A stretch of 25,117 bases of DNA from Clostridiales bacterium (GCA_019418025.1 DYCR01000007.1:1-25117); one strand, 5' to 3'; positions 1 to 7,808 are shown, counted from the stretch's first letter. The notes: generated by a model from the sequence alone, not told the origin. Translations and numbers: made by a program.

Positions 1-1751
1 TATCAGAACGGTATCAGGTCCTCTTGGGTGATCTGTTTTTGGTGGCGGCGTGGATTGCTGCCGGATACAAGGTTATCATCGATGCCTTTGGGAAAATCAA
101 GGCAAAGAAACCCTTTGACGAGGAGTTTCTGATGACGCTTGCATCGGGCTGTGCGATCCTGCTTGGAGAATTTTCAGAGGCTGCCGCCGTCATGATTTTC
201 TATCAGGTGGGCGAGCTGTTCCAGAGTATTGCGGTTGAGCGGTCCAGAAGATCGGTAGCAGAACTGATGGATCTACGGCCGGATGTTGCCTATATCCTGC
301 GAGACGGTGAGCCGGAGGAGGCAGATCCCGAAGATGTTCAGGTCGGTGATCTTCTGCTGGTCCATCCCGGTGAGAGAATCCCGGTAGACGGTGTGATCGT
401 GGAAGGCTCTGCTTCTGTGGATACCTCTAAAATCACAGGCGAGGCCGTTCCTGCCGATTTGACTGTCGGAGATCAGGTGCTTTCCGGATGCATCAACCTG
501 TCGGGTGTTCTGACCCTGCGGGCAGAAAGCGAGTTTGCATCTTCAACGGTAGCACGGATTCTGGAGCTGATGGACTCTGCCAGTGAGGGGCGGAGCAGAA
601 CCGAAACCCTGATCACACGTTTTTCTCAGGTATATACGCCCTGTGTCGTAATTGCGGCGCTGATCCTTGCGATCGTTCCGCCGTTTTTCACAGGATTTGA
701 TTTTGCCACGTGGATACATCGCGCGCTGAACTTCCTTGTCGTCAGCTGTCCCTGTGCATTGGTGATTTCTGTTCCGCTGGCATTTTTCGGCGGAATGGGC
801 GGTGTCAGCAAGGCTGGTATGATCGCAAAGGGCGGTATTGCCTTGGAGAACCTATCAAAGGTCGATACGGTGGTGTTTGATAAAACAGGCACTCTGACCA
901 CCGGCGATTTCCGTGTTGTGCAGGTCGTGTCGGAGAACGAGGGGCTGTTGGAGCTTGTCGCGGCAGCTGAGGAGGCTTCTCGCCATCCCATTGCAAAGGC
1001 AATCGCGCGGGCCTGTCCCCAGCATCCGAAGGCGTCTGATGTTCAGGAAATACCCGGGCAGGGGATCAGCGCTTTGGTGGAGGGACATCAGGTCATGGCG
1101 GGCAATCGCCGGATGCTTGAGTCCATGGGACTGCCTGTTCCGGAGATCGACGGATCTACACTGGTGTATGCAGTGGTGGATGGTTCCTATGCCGGAGCGA
1201 TCCTGTTGGCAGATACCATCAAAGACGGTGCTGCATCCTCGATTCAGCGGCTCAAGGAGCTTGGGATCAAAAAAATGTGCATGCTCACAGGAGATCGGGA
1301 GGCTGCGGCCAAAGTCGTGGCAAGGGAGCTTCAGCTGGAGGATTACCGCCACAGCCTTCTGCCGCAGGATAAGCTGTCGGTTGTAAAGGAAATGATGCAG
1401 ACTCAGGACCGCATTGCGTTTGTAGGTGACGGCGTGAACGACGCACCGGTGCTGACTTTGGCAACGGTAGGCGTGGCTATGGGCGGTGTCGGCTCGGATG
1501 CGGCGGTGGAAGCTTCCGATCTTGTACTGTTGAAGGACAACTTGGAATGTCTGCCTAAGGCGGTCATGATCGCAAGAAGAACGATGGCAATTGCCAAGCA
1601 GAACATTGCATTTGCTTTGGGTATCAAATTTGCTGTCATGCTCCTGAGCATCCCGGGAATTGCCAATATGTGGATGGCGGTTTTTGCGGATGTGGGTGTT
1701 GCGATTTTGTGTATCTTGAATTCCTTCCGGGCGATGAAATCGGATGTATAA
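1..1751 (+). CDS. P1B-type heavy-metal-transporting ATPase (Zn/Cd/Pb type), 5' partial
   Basis: An ATP-driven pump that exports soft divalent metals (Zn, Cd, Pb) across the cytoplasmic membrane. The frame is open to the left edge: codons from base 3 onward already read membrane-like protein, so the TTG at 24 is unlikely to be the start and the N-terminal helices, with any metal-binding domain, lie outside. Numbering from that TTG, the actuator motif TGEAVP is near residue 138. The metal-binding CPC motif (in SCPCAL) is at 242-244. The phosphorylation site DKTGT starts at D286. The HP motif that marks P1B pumps is in SRHPIAKAI, and the hinge motif GDGVNDAP follows in the C-terminal third. Two hydrophobic helices close the protein. 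CPC plus this loop layout fits the ZntA/CadA branch better than the copper branch, but substrate choice is inference. A strong hairpin terminator follows the stop. No regulator gene is visible in the window. Confidence 0.93.
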   Translation, partial: SERYQVLLGDLFLVAAWIAAGYKVIIDAFGKIKAKKPFDEEFLMTLASGCAILLGEFSEAAAVMIFYQVGELFQSIAVERSRRSVAELMDLRPDVAYILRDGEPEEADPEDVQVGDLLLVHPGERIPVDGVIVEGSASVDTSKITGEAVPADLTVGDQVLSGCINLSGVLTLRAESEFASSTVARILELMDSASEGRSRTETLITRFSQVYTPCVVIAALILAIVPPFFTGFDFATWIHRALNFLVVSCPCALVISVPLAFFGGMGGVSKAGMIAKGGIALENLSKVDTVVFDKTGTLTTGDFRVVQVVSENEGLLELVAAAEEASRHPIAKAIARACPQHPKASDVQEIPGQGISALVEGHQVMAGNRRMLESMGLPVPEIDGSTLVYAVVDGSYAGAILLADTIKDGAASSIQRLKELGIKKMCMLTGDREAAAKVVARELQLEDYRHSLLPQDKLSVVKEMMQTQDRIAFVGDGVNDAPVLTLATVGVAMGGVGSDAAVEASDLVLLKDNLECLPKAVMIARRTMAIAKQNIAFALGIKFAVMLLSIPGIANMWMAVFADVGVAILCILNSFRAMKSDV

Positions 1752-1804
1752 ATCGTCCATCCTTCGGCTTGATGGAACCATGGATATGTAATGAATATGA
1801 AGAA

Positions 1805-1837
1805 AAGGGCGCAGTTCGTATGAACTGCGTCCTTTTT
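1805..1837 (+). terminator. Rho-independent terminator after the P-type ATPase
   Basis: An 11-bp stem (GGGCGCAGTTC with GAACTGCGTCC, one G-U pair), a GTAT loop and a following run of five T; flanking A and T runs lengthen the helix. It ends transcription of the ATPase. The rest of the gene-free stretch 1752-2080 shows only a possible promoter near 2025; I see no RNA gene or repeat in it. Confidence 0.85.
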
Positions 1838-1998
1838 GCAACCTGTCAGAAGGGGGCTGTATTTCGGAATTATGCTTCAACCAATATCGGCAATATTATT
1901 TTTATTCAGTGTATTTTGCATAATTTTCATAAGAAGGAATCTGCATGAACCGTGTAAAAAAGACATATTTCTTGCCTTTACGTGAATTTTACCTGATT

Positions 1999-2030
1999 TT
2001 GAATACAGTTTTAAACGCGCGCAGTATAAT
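1999..2030 (+). promoter_or_regulatory. Possible promoter of the permease remnant
   Basis: A perfect TATAAT lies at 2025-2030. The best -35 candidate, TTGAAT at 1999-2004, is 20 bp away, longer than the usual 17, so the promoter is weak or uses another -35 element. A good ribosome site (GAGGAGGA) follows just before the ATG at 2081. Confidence 0.35.
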
Positions 2031-2080
2031 ACACGTGCTGTGGAAATCCGGCAGTACAGTTCTGAGGAGGACTTATCGTT

Positions 2081-3037
2081 ATGCAGTCTAAAAGAAAAAG
2101 CACCGCATTGCTGAAGGGGATTTGCTGTGCGGTACTATTGTTCATTACATTATTTCCGATTTATTGGCTGATATCCATGGCGGTTCGTCCGACAGATGAG
2201 ATGAGCGGACATATTTCGCTGATTCCCGGATCTGTGACAATGGAGCATTTCACCCGCCTGTTTGCGGAAAAGGGGTTTGGTCAAGCGATCATGAACAGTA
2301 TGCAGACCACAGGCTTTTCCTTGATTGCATCTTTGATGATCGGCATTTGTGCGGCCTATATCATTGCCCGCCGGCGCTTCAATTTCGGGCTGAAACGACC
2401 GCTGACATACTGGGTGCTTCTGGTTCGTGTCCTTCCTCCGGTGGCATTTACCATCCCTCTTTACACCATGTTCAGCAAGGCGGGGCTTCTTAACGGAAAG
2501 CTCCCGGTTGTTCTGGCCTGTGTCCTGATCAATGTCCCCTTGATCATTTGGTTCCTCATCAGCTTCTTTCGAGATTTGCCGGAGGAGATTGAGGAGAGTG
2601 CAAAGGTGGATGGTGCCAGCGAATGGCAGCTTTTTGTTCGGATCGTGCTTCCCTTGGTTGCGCCGGGGATTGCCGCTGTCGCGATGCTCTCGTTCATGTA
2701 TGCGTGGAATGAGTACACCTACACGGTCATCTTTACCCGTAGCCCCGCCAATTACACAGTGCCGCTGGCGCTGTCTGTATTAAATACAGAGGACAGCCTG
2801 ACCGTGAAAAAGCCGCAAAAATGCTGCACAGCTGGGGAGCAAAGGAAGTTTTCATTACCCATAACACCGAGGTCCTTGTCTATGATGGAGAGAATATCCA
2901 CACCTGCCCGATCAAGGCCCGAAGCTTGGTTGGGCGCACCGGACGGGGGGATACGGCCTTTGCAGGTTATCTTGCGGAACGGAAAAATGCAGATATCGCT
3001 CAGTCTCTGCTCTATGCCACAGCACTTGTTTCCCTGA
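2081..3037 (+). pseudogene. Sugar ABC transporter permease (MalG type), 3' end replaced
   Basis: The first roughly 235 residues are a normal MalG-type inner-membrane permease. It has an N-terminal helix (about 11-35), several further helices, and the EAA loop that contacts the ATPase (EEIEESAKVDGAS). Homology fades around the VLNTEDSLTV stretch, at about base 2790-2805. From there the same frame reads a Cys-, Arg- and Pro-rich non-membrane tail to 3037. In the adjacent frame the DNA instead reads the C-terminal part of a PfkB kinase. The sixth membrane helix, and probably 40-60 native residues, are therefore missing. No partner permease, substrate-binding protein or ATPase is in the window. 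The AGGAGG ribosome site before ATG 2081 is intact, so the chimeric frame could still be translated, but function as a permease is doubtful. An assembly misjoin is the main alternative to a real deletion. Confidence 0.82.
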
Positions 3038-3123
3038 AAATGGAAAGACCTGGGCCTTATCTGGGGACCGGGGAGGATGTATTGGATTATATTCAACGGT
3101 TTTACAGGGAAACGGTAGAATAA
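2800..3123 (+). pseudogene. PfkB-family carbohydrate kinase, C-terminal fragment
   Basis: Reading the frame of the ATG at 2821, and a few codons upstream (DREKAAK), gives the C-terminal third of a ribokinase/PfkB-family sugar kinase. It has the segment before the active site (AKEVFITHNTEVLVYDG), the signature GRTGRGDTAFAGYL with the presumed catalytic Asp in GDT, and the following helices ending at 3123. The N-terminal sugar-binding lid and most of the fold are absent: about 100 of the usual 300 or so residues remain. The fragment is in a different frame from the permease that runs into it, so this is not a translational fusion. ATG 2821 has no clear ribosome site. I read it as the tail of a gene whose front was lost in the same event that clipped the permease. 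Confidence 0.8.
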
Positions 3124-3180
3124 TGCTAAAACCTATGGGATATGTGGAGAAATTATGCAAATGGGAGAGGTGATATCAGC

Positions 3181-3819
3181 TTGAGACGACGTGGATGCCT
3201 GATGCTGAGTGGGATTTTGCTGATTGGGGTGGGGGTTGCCTTGTTTCGATTGGCGGGATTTGGCGCAGATCCGTTTACGGGAATGAATCTGGGGATCAGT
3301 ATGTTCCTAAATTGGTCCTTTGGAAATTGGCAGCTGATTGCCAATGGCTTGATTCTCGCAATTGTGTTCTTCAAGGCACCTGAGTGCATCGGGCCGGGAA
3401 CTATCGTCAATATGGTTGGGGTAGGCTATACCGCTGACCTGATCTGCTGGCTGCTTTCGCAGACGCTCCCGATTTCTTTGCCGATTGTTTTGAGAATTCT
3501 ATTTTTGGCGGCAGGACTGCTCTTCATGTCCTTTGGCGCGGCACTTTATATGGAGGGGGATCTTGGGATCGCTCCTTATGACAGCGTTGCGATCGTCATG
3601 GAACAAAGCTCTGACCACCGTATCCCGTTTCATATCGCCCGAATGATCTCTGATACGGCAGCGGTGGCGGCAGGTGCAGTGTTCTGCGTTGCCGGCGGAT
3701 ATCCGATTTGGAGTGTTATCGGTATCGGGACCATATGCAACGCAATGCTCAACGGCACTGCGATCCAGTTTTTTCGCAATCGATTGAGACGAGGATTTCC
3801 TGCCCGAGGGAAATCTTGA
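3181..3819 (+). CDS. YczE/YitT-like integral membrane protein
   Basis: A 212-residue polytopic membrane protein of the YczE/YyaS/YitT type; its substrate and role are not established. I chose TTG 3181 as start because GGGAGAGG sits 10 nt upstream. The longer in-frame ATG at 3142 lacks a ribosome site, and its extra 13 residues look non-membrane. Visible family features are an Arg-rich start, a first helix (SGILLIGVGVALFRLAG), the FGADPFTGMNLGIS segment typical of the family, and its internal echo LGIAPYDSVAIVM after the third or fourth helix, indicating an internal duplication. The C-terminus is basic (RNRLRRGFPARGKS), suggesting a cytosolic tail. It lies 57 nt after the kinase fragment and may once have belonged to the same operon. 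A perfect 12-bp hairpin follows. Confidence 0.8.
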   Translation: MRRRGCLMLSGILLIGVGVALFRLAGFGADPFTGMNLGISMFLNWSFGNWQLIANGLILAIVFFKAPECIGPGTIVNMVGVGYTADLICWLLSQTLPISLPIVLRILFLAAGLLFMSFGAALYMEGDLGIAPYDSVAIVMEQSSDHRIPFHIARMISDTAAVAAGAVFCVAGGYPIWSVIGIGTICNAMLNGTAIQFFRNRLRRGFPARGKS

Positions 3820-3840
3820 CTGTGAACAGAACATATATTA

Positions 3841-3869
3841 GGAGGCATGCACAGACAGTGCATGCCTCC
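3841..3869. terminator. Hairpin between convergent genes, probably bidirectional
   Basis: A perfect 12-bp stem, GGAGGCATGCAC with its complement, around the loop AGACA. It lies between the rightward YczE-like gene and the leftward anti-sigma gene (stop at 3886). T-rich tracts are short on both sides, so efficiency is uncertain. Confidence 0.6.
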
Positions 3870-3885
3870 GTTTATCAAATTCGGA

Positions 3886-4662
3886 CTATTCCAGAATCCT
3901 GTGCAGCAGGTCTGTCAATTCCTCCAGTGTGACACCGGATGTCTCGATATCGTAATAAATACCCATATGAGTAAATTCTGCGATAAAAGTATCCTGATAG
4001 CCGTAAATGACCGTGGAGATACCGTTGATCTCAGATGGCTTGGGGTCGTCGTACATGATATAGTGATCTCTCAGCGGCTTTTCAGCGGGGCATATTGCAA
4101 TGATTGCTCTGCCACCATGCGGATTTTGATACTCCAGCACGTAATCGTGGGGGATGTATGCGGTGCGATCCGTGTCGGCAGGGACATTGACGGAATAGAA
4201 CGCCTTCTGTACATAGGTATCTGGAAGCTTTTGGGAGAAAGCGGCAAAGCTCATGCCGGCGGCAGCTTCAAAGTCCTGCAAGAAATCAGCTTTTTCCGTC
4301 TTAGAGAGCTGATCATAGTGGGATATCTGAATATCCATATCTGCACCTGATACCTGCTCGGCCTGATTCACCAAAATCATATCACTATTTTGCGTGGATG
4401 TGGGGCGTTCCGGGTCATGATTTGTGTGTGCTGAGACTTCTGATGAAAGATCGTCCGGTTGTTTTTGGGGGCGGATATCGCTGTGGTGAGACAGAAAAGG
4501 CACAGAAATGCCGACAGCCGCAAGGCAAAGACAGGCGGCAATGGCACTCCGCTTGAGCCAGGGGGCGATATTATGCTTTCTTTCGGTCATGGCCTCTCCG
4601 GCGGCGGCTACCCTGCGTTCGTCCAATTCTCCGATGATTTGAAAGAATTCTTCTGTTTTCAT
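3886..4662 (-). CDS. Putative membrane anti-sigma factor (partner of the ECF sigma)
   Basis: A 258-residue protein that probably restrains the ECF sigma encoded just upstream. I placed the start at ATG 4662 (MKTEEFFQIIG) because it overlaps the sigma stop as ATGA. The 50 residues upstream in the longer frame belong to sequence coding for the sigma in another frame. The layout is a short cytosolic helical part (1-35, FFQIIGELDERRV), one membrane helix (about 38-57, SAIAACLCLAAVGISVPF), a low-complexity polar linker (60-95) and an extracytoplasmic domain of about 160 residues. I do not recognise that outer domain; it should carry the signal-sensing role. The role rests on gene pairing and topology rather than on a diagnostic motif: no zinc-binding HxxxCxxC signature is visible. 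Translation is likely coupled to the sigma gene. Confidence 0.72.
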   Translation of the reverse strand: MKTEEFFQIIGELDERRVAAAGEAMTERKHNIAPWLKRSAIAACLCLAAVGISVPFLSHHSDIRPQKQPDDLSSEVSAHTNHDPERPTSTQNSDMILVNQAEQVSGADMDIQISHYDQLSKTEKADFLQDFEAAAGMSFAAFSQKLPDTYVQKAFYSVNVPADTDRTAYIPHDYVLEYQNPHGGRAIIAICPAEKPLRDHYIMYDDPKPSEINGISTVIYGYQDTFIAEFTHMGIYYDIETSGVTLEELTDLLHRILE

Positions 4663-5219
4663 AGATGATAGCCCCTTTCTGCGAGATATTTTCTTAATTT
4701 GTTCCGAATTCGGCAGAGCGTGACCGATACATTTCCCTCGGTCATCCCAAAGCTTGATGCGATGGCTGACACGGGCATTGCGTACCAATAACGGCAGAGG
4801 AAAAGATTGCACTTCTTCTGTGAAAGTGTGCCGAGAAAATCATTGATAGCCTGAACCAGTTCTTTTTGTTCGATTTCCTGCTCGATATGATCGCCGCCGG
4901 CGGAACAGTCGCTCAATTCATCGAGGATCAGCTCGATTTCCCCGCCGCCACGCTTATCGGCGCATCTTTTTCGGTATCGATCAAGTGCCAGATTTCTTGT
5001 GATCTTCCCCAAGTAAGTAGAAAGCACATTGGGGCGATTCGGTGGTATGGAGTTCCATGCTTTTAGGAATGTATCGTTGACACACTCCTCTGCATCCTCG
5101 TTACAGGACAGTATATTCCATGCTATGGATTTGCAGTATCCGCCGTATTTGGAGAAGCTCTCCCGGATTGCGGCGGTGTTTCTTTCCCAATATAGATCAA
5201 CGATCTTCATGTCGTCCAT
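4659..5219 (-). CDS. RNA polymerase sigma factor, ECF subfamily
   Basis: A 186-residue ECF sigma directing RNA polymerase to stress- or envelope-response promoters. Region 2 spans about residues 10-80 and includes the -10-recognition stretch (DAEECVNDTFLKAWNSIPP, then LSTYLGKITRNLALDRYRK). Region 4 covers about 110-175 with the helix-turn-helix (MPVSAIASSFGMTEGNVSVTLCRIRNKLRKYL). The start is ATG 5219, with AGGAGG seven nt upstream; the longer GTG start at 5237 lies inside that ribosome site. The end overlaps the anti-sigma start by 4 nt (ATGA). A promoter-like ECF element lies just upstream, which suggests autoregulation. The target regulon cannot be read from this window. Confidence 0.92.
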   Translation of the reverse strand: MDDMKIVDLYWERNTAAIRESFSKYGGYCKSIAWNILSCNEDAEECVNDTFLKAWNSIPPNRPNVLSTYLGKITRNLALDRYRKRCADKRGGGEIELILDELSDCSAGGDHIEQEIEQKELVQAINDFLGTLSQKKCNLFLCRYWYAMPVSAIASSFGMTEGNVSVTLCRIRNKLRKYLAERGYHL

Positions 5220-5244
5220 GAATATGCCTCCTTTCACTTATATA

Positions 5245-5270
5245 CACGGAAACCGCAGGGAAACCTTACA
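5245..5270 (-). promoter_or_regulatory. Candidate ECF-type autoregulatory promoter
   Basis: On the minus strand TGTAAG, 16 nt, then CGTG. This resembles the ECF pattern (TGAAAC, 16-17 nt, CGTA/C) and lies 26 nt before the sigma start. The spacer contains two GGTTTCC-like copies (plus-strand GGAAACC-like at 5248-5254 and 5259-5265). Confidence 0.42.
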
Positions 5271-5370
5271 GACTGCCGAAGAAAATTTTCGTGTATATTG
5301 TAGCGCATCTACAAAAGACCCACAAGCAGGAATTGTGCCGCAGGGCAGGGGGCGGGATTTTTTGCCAGTA

Positions 5371-5399
5371 TTGCTATTTCCGCATCCGCATGGTAGAAT
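5371..5399 (+). promoter_or_regulatory. Sigma-A-type promoter of the amidohydrolase gene
   Basis: TTGCTA at 5371-5376, a 17-bp spacer and TAGAAT at 5394-5399, 25 nt before the ATG at 5424. AGGAGGGG lies between the -10 element and the start. Confidence 0.65.
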
Positions 5400-5423
5400 G
5401 TCCGTATTTAGGAGGGGATCAAC

Positions 5424-6578
5424 ATGCTTTTTATTAAAAACGGTCATATTAAAACCATGGCAGGGTGCGAATGGAACAGCGGCAGCATCCTGATTGACGA
5501 TGCAGGAAAGATTGCTGCATTGGGGGAAAACTTGGAAATTCCGGAAGGCTGCCGGGTGCTGGATGCACAGGGACGGCTTGTGACACCGGGCTGCGTGGAT
5601 GCCCACTGCCATATTGGTCTTGACAATGAAGCAATGGGCTGGGAGGGGAACGATTTCAACGAAACCGTTGACCCTGTCACGCCGCAGATGCGGGCAATCG
5701 ATTCGATCAACCCTCAGGATGAAGCGTTTGCTCTGGCTTTGCAAGGGGGCGTTACCACGGCCTGCACAGGTCCCGGCAGTGCAAATGTCATCGGCGGCAC
5801 CTTTGCCGCGATCAAGCTGGCGGGAAACCGTGTGGATGATATGATCCTGAAGCACCCGATCGCAATGAAGTGCGCTATGGGTGAAAACCCAAAGCGCTGC
5901 TACGGTCAGAGCGGCAAGAAGGCACCCATGACTCGTATGGGTGTGGCGGCGCTGCTGCGTGAAGTGCTGCTAAAGACCAAGCGCTATATGCAGGATCAGG
6001 AGGCGGGAAAAAACCCTGCCTTTGATATGAAGCTCGAGGCTATGATCCCGGTTTTAAAGGGGGAACTGCCGCTAAAAGCCCACGCCCACCGGGCAGACGA
6101 TATCCTGACGATCATCCGCATTGCAAAGGAATTTGATCTGAAGCTTACACTGGATCACTGCACCGACGGGTCGGTGATTGCAGAGGAACTGGGAAAAGAG
6201 AGCTATCCTGCATTTGTTGGGCCGTCCTTCGGGTCCAAGACGAAAATCGAACTTGCAAACAAGAGCTTTGCAACGCCCGGTGACCTGCATAAGGCCGGCG
6301 TAAATGTCAGCATCATTACGGATGCCCCTGTTATTCCGCTGCAATATCTGCCCCTTTGCGCCGGACTTGCGGCTTCGGCAGGACTGGAGCCGGAGGAGGC
6401 ATGGAAGGCTATTACCATCAATCCTGCCAAGGCGGTAGGCGTCGGGGACCGTGTCGGCTCTCTGGAGCCGGGAAAGGACGCAGATATTGTGATCTGGACG
6501 GCAGATCCTCTGACGACCATCGGCGGACATGCGTATATCACCATCGTCGATGGAAAGGTCGTTTATTCAGAAGCGTAA
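5424..6578 (+). CDS. Metal-dependent amidohydrolase (imidazolonepropionase-like)
   Basis: A 384-residue cytosolic amidohydrolase-superfamily enzyme that hydrolyses C-N or similar bonds with one or two bound metals; the substrate is unknown. The N-terminal beta domain (1-55, IKNGHIKTM and LDAQGRLVTPGCVDA) leads into the metal motif HCH at residues 61-63. Later metal or active-site candidates are the His residues in LKAHAHRAD, the His in LTLDHC and the Asp in IITDAPV. The C-terminal strand region (VGSLEPGKDADIVIWTADPLTT) is the usual closing element. Start ATG 5424 has AGGAGGGG at good spacing. The gene is a single transcription unit with its own promoter and a strong hairpin after it. Neighbours do not suggest a pathway. 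Family-level assignment is firm; anything narrower would be a guess. Confidence 0.9.
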   Translation: MLFIKNGHIKTMAGCEWNSGSILIDDAGKIAALGENLEIPEGCRVLDAQGRLVTPGCVDAHCHIGLDNEAMGWEGNDFNETVDPVTPQMRAIDSINPQDEAFALALQGGVTTACTGPGSANVIGGTFAAIKLAGNRVDDMILKHPIAMKCAMGENPKRCYGQSGKKAPMTRMGVAALLREVLLKTKRYMQDQEAGKNPAFDMKLEAMIPVLKGELPLKAHAHRADDILTIIRIAKEFDLKLTLDHCTDGSVIAEELGKESYPAFVGPSFGSKTKIELANKSFATPGDLHKAGVNVSIITDAPVIPLQYLPLCAGLAASAGLEPEEAWKAITINPAKAVGVGDRVGSLEPGKDADIVIWTADPLTTIGGHAYITIVDGKVVYSEA

Positions 6579-6584
6579 GAAAGC

Positions 6585-6620
6585 ACAAGAATCCCCATCC
6601 AATCGGGTGGGGATTCTTGT
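6585..6620. terminator. Shared bidirectional terminator, amidohydrolase / endonuclease
   Basis: A 16-bp stem (ACAAGAATCCCCATCC with GGGTGGGGATTCTTGT, one wobble pair) and an AATC loop. The right arm reaches the stop codon of the leftward endonuclease. It separates the two convergent genes. Confidence 0.75.
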
Positions 6621-7342
6621 TATGTATCGGTTTTTCGGCTCTCGCCGGTGGCATAGTCGATTTCGATGCCCGGCTGTACATTATAGCAGTACACATGGAA
6701 CATGATCCCTTCGCCCTCATCCTCGACGGAATAGGCCTCCATCTGAACTCCGCTGGCAACCAGATTGTCCCCGTTATAGATGGGGGTAACCCGGTAAAGC
6801 ACATGATTTCCGGTTTCTTTTACATAGTCGGCAACCATATTTTCAAAAGGAAGCATGCCCTCTACATTGAGGTAACGAGTGCCTGTAATCAGATTCAGCT
6901 GATTGGCGTTCTCTCCGGCCAGCTGCCATCCAATCAGGTGACAGCGGTTGTACAGGCTCCCGCCGGAGATCCCTTCGTATTTTACGCTGTGCCATCCGGC
7001 GGGAGTGACGCTGCTGATGCTGCCGCGTTCATCTTCCGGCATGGTTGATCGATCGATGGAGGCGAAGGCTGTGCCGCAGCGTCCGAGGGAGTCCAGTGGA
7101 GAATATAGCTCAAATCCAGACTGCATTTTTTCTTCATCTGTGAAATCCGGAACATTGTCTGCGATCACGGCATAGGGCTGTCCGGAAAATGGAGGAATGT
7201 CATTGAGCGATATGGATGGCGCATGGGGGATCTGCTGTTGATTGAGCAAGCCCTCAGCGATGGCAACAGCCACCAGAACAATGACAGCCAGAAGCTTCTG
7301 CCAGCCTTTTAATTTGATGTTTTTGTGTTTTCTCTTTGTCAT
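6620..7342 (-). CDS. Membrane-anchored DNA/RNA non-specific endonuclease
   Basis: A 240-residue nuclease of the beta-beta-alpha-Me (NucA/EndA) family, probably cutting DNA and RNA outside the cytoplasm. The start is ATG 7342, which overlaps the upstream stop as ATGA. A basic N-terminus (MTKRKHKNIKLKG) precedes one hydrophobic helix (about 15-33) that acts as a signal anchor. The catalytic domain fills the rest. The active-site motif is NRCHLIGWQ at 132-140, with H135 as the general base, in place of the more common DRGH. It is followed by the metal-binding stretch ENANQLNLITGTRYLN. This is close to the streptococcal EndA type, which takes part in DNA uptake or extracellular DNA breakdown; which role applies here is unknown. 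It is co-transcribed and translationally coupled with the small gene before it. Confidence 0.9.
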   Translation of the reverse strand: MTKRKHKNIKLKGWQKLLAVIVLVAVAIAEGLLNQQQIPHAPSISLNDIPPFSGQPYAVIADNVPDFTDEEKMQSGFELYSPLDSLGRCGTAFASIDRSTMPEDERGSISSVTPAGWHSVKYEGISGGSLYNRCHLIGWQLAGENANQLNLITGTRYLNVEGMLPFENMVADYVKETGNHVLYRVTPIYNGDNLVASGVQMEAYSVEDEGEGIMFHVYCYNVQPGIEIDYATGESRKTDT

Positions 7343-7734
7343 TTTTGATAGATCTCCATTGTGATTTTTTCGTGACTGCTGCCGGGGAATTCCTCCCGGC
7401 AGGTCAGTTGCCATTGCCCGGGAAATGCAAAGCAGACGTCTCCGGGGTAGTCCCGATTCCAGCGAAATAAGATGATCCGATCGATCTTCCGGGCATAAGA
7501 CAGGTACGCTGTATCCTCTGCAAACACCCAGTCGTCAGCTCCGGCAGCGGCCAGATAGTCCGCAGATACGACGATCTTTTCGTTGAACGCAAACATTTTT
7601 CCGGAATACGGTCCCATCAGCAGCCGGGTATCGACCATGGACAGGAGCCGTTCTCGGAGCGTACGGTCCTGACTTTGCCGCCTGCCGTTGAACTGCAGGC
7701 CAAGTTTATTGTCTACACATGCAGTCAGTGTCAT
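7339..7734 (-). CDS. Small conserved protein of unknown function, nuclease partner
   Basis: A 131-residue soluble protein with no signal peptide or membrane helix. Start ATG 7734 is set by AAAGGAG seven nt upstream; the longer frame to 7815 runs back across the promoter. The N-terminus (VDNKLGLQFNGRRQSQDRTLRER) and the C-terminus (PGSSHEKITMEIYQK) have the look of a conserved clostridial family that I recall only as hypothetical, sometimes mislabelled ribonuclease Z. No Zn-hydrolase HxHxDH motif is present, so that label would be wrong. It comes first in a two-gene operon and overlaps the endonuclease start by ATGA, so the two products are made together. An accessory or protective role toward the nuclease is possible but is inference only. 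Confidence 0.75.
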   Translation of the reverse strand: MTLTACVDNKLGLQFNGRRQSQDRTLRERLLSMVDTRLLMGPYSGKMFAFNEKIVVSADYLAAAGADDWVFAEDTAYLSYARKIDRIILFRWNRDYPGDVCFAFPGQWQLTCREEFPGSSHEKITMEIYQK

Positions 7735-7765
7735 CTGTGATCTCCTTTGTGATGAATGTCCCTCC

Positions 7766-7794
7766 ATTTTATCGGAAAAAGAATCCAATGTCAA
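7766..7794 (-). promoter_or_regulatory. Sigma-A promoter of the nuclease operon
   Basis: Minus strand TTGACA (plus 7789-7794), a 17-bp spacer and TAAAAT (plus 7766-7771), 31 nt before the start codon. It is nearly consensus and points away from the valS promoter, the two -35 boxes being 14 bp apart. Confidence 0.8.
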
Positions 7795-7808
7795 CGAGCT
7801 GGGACAGC

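Noticed and set aside
24..26. TTG at 24 as the true start of the ATPase
   Set aside because: The frame stays open and protein-like to the left edge, there is no ribosome site, and the N-terminal helices of the family would be missing.
855..1880. A 341-codon minus-strand frame opposite the P-type ATPase
   Set aside because: It is His/Arg/Cys-rich, has no known motif, and crosses the ATPase terminator; a shadow frame.
5238..5855. A 205-codon minus-strand frame between the sigma gene and the amidohydrolase
   Set aside because: It mostly mirrors the amidohydrolase and runs into the sigma promoter; no motif or ribosome site supports it.
6356..7048. A 230-codon plus-strand frame spanning the amidohydrolase end and the nuclease gene
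   Set aside because: It crosses a strong bidirectional terminator and lies in other frames of two well-supported genes.
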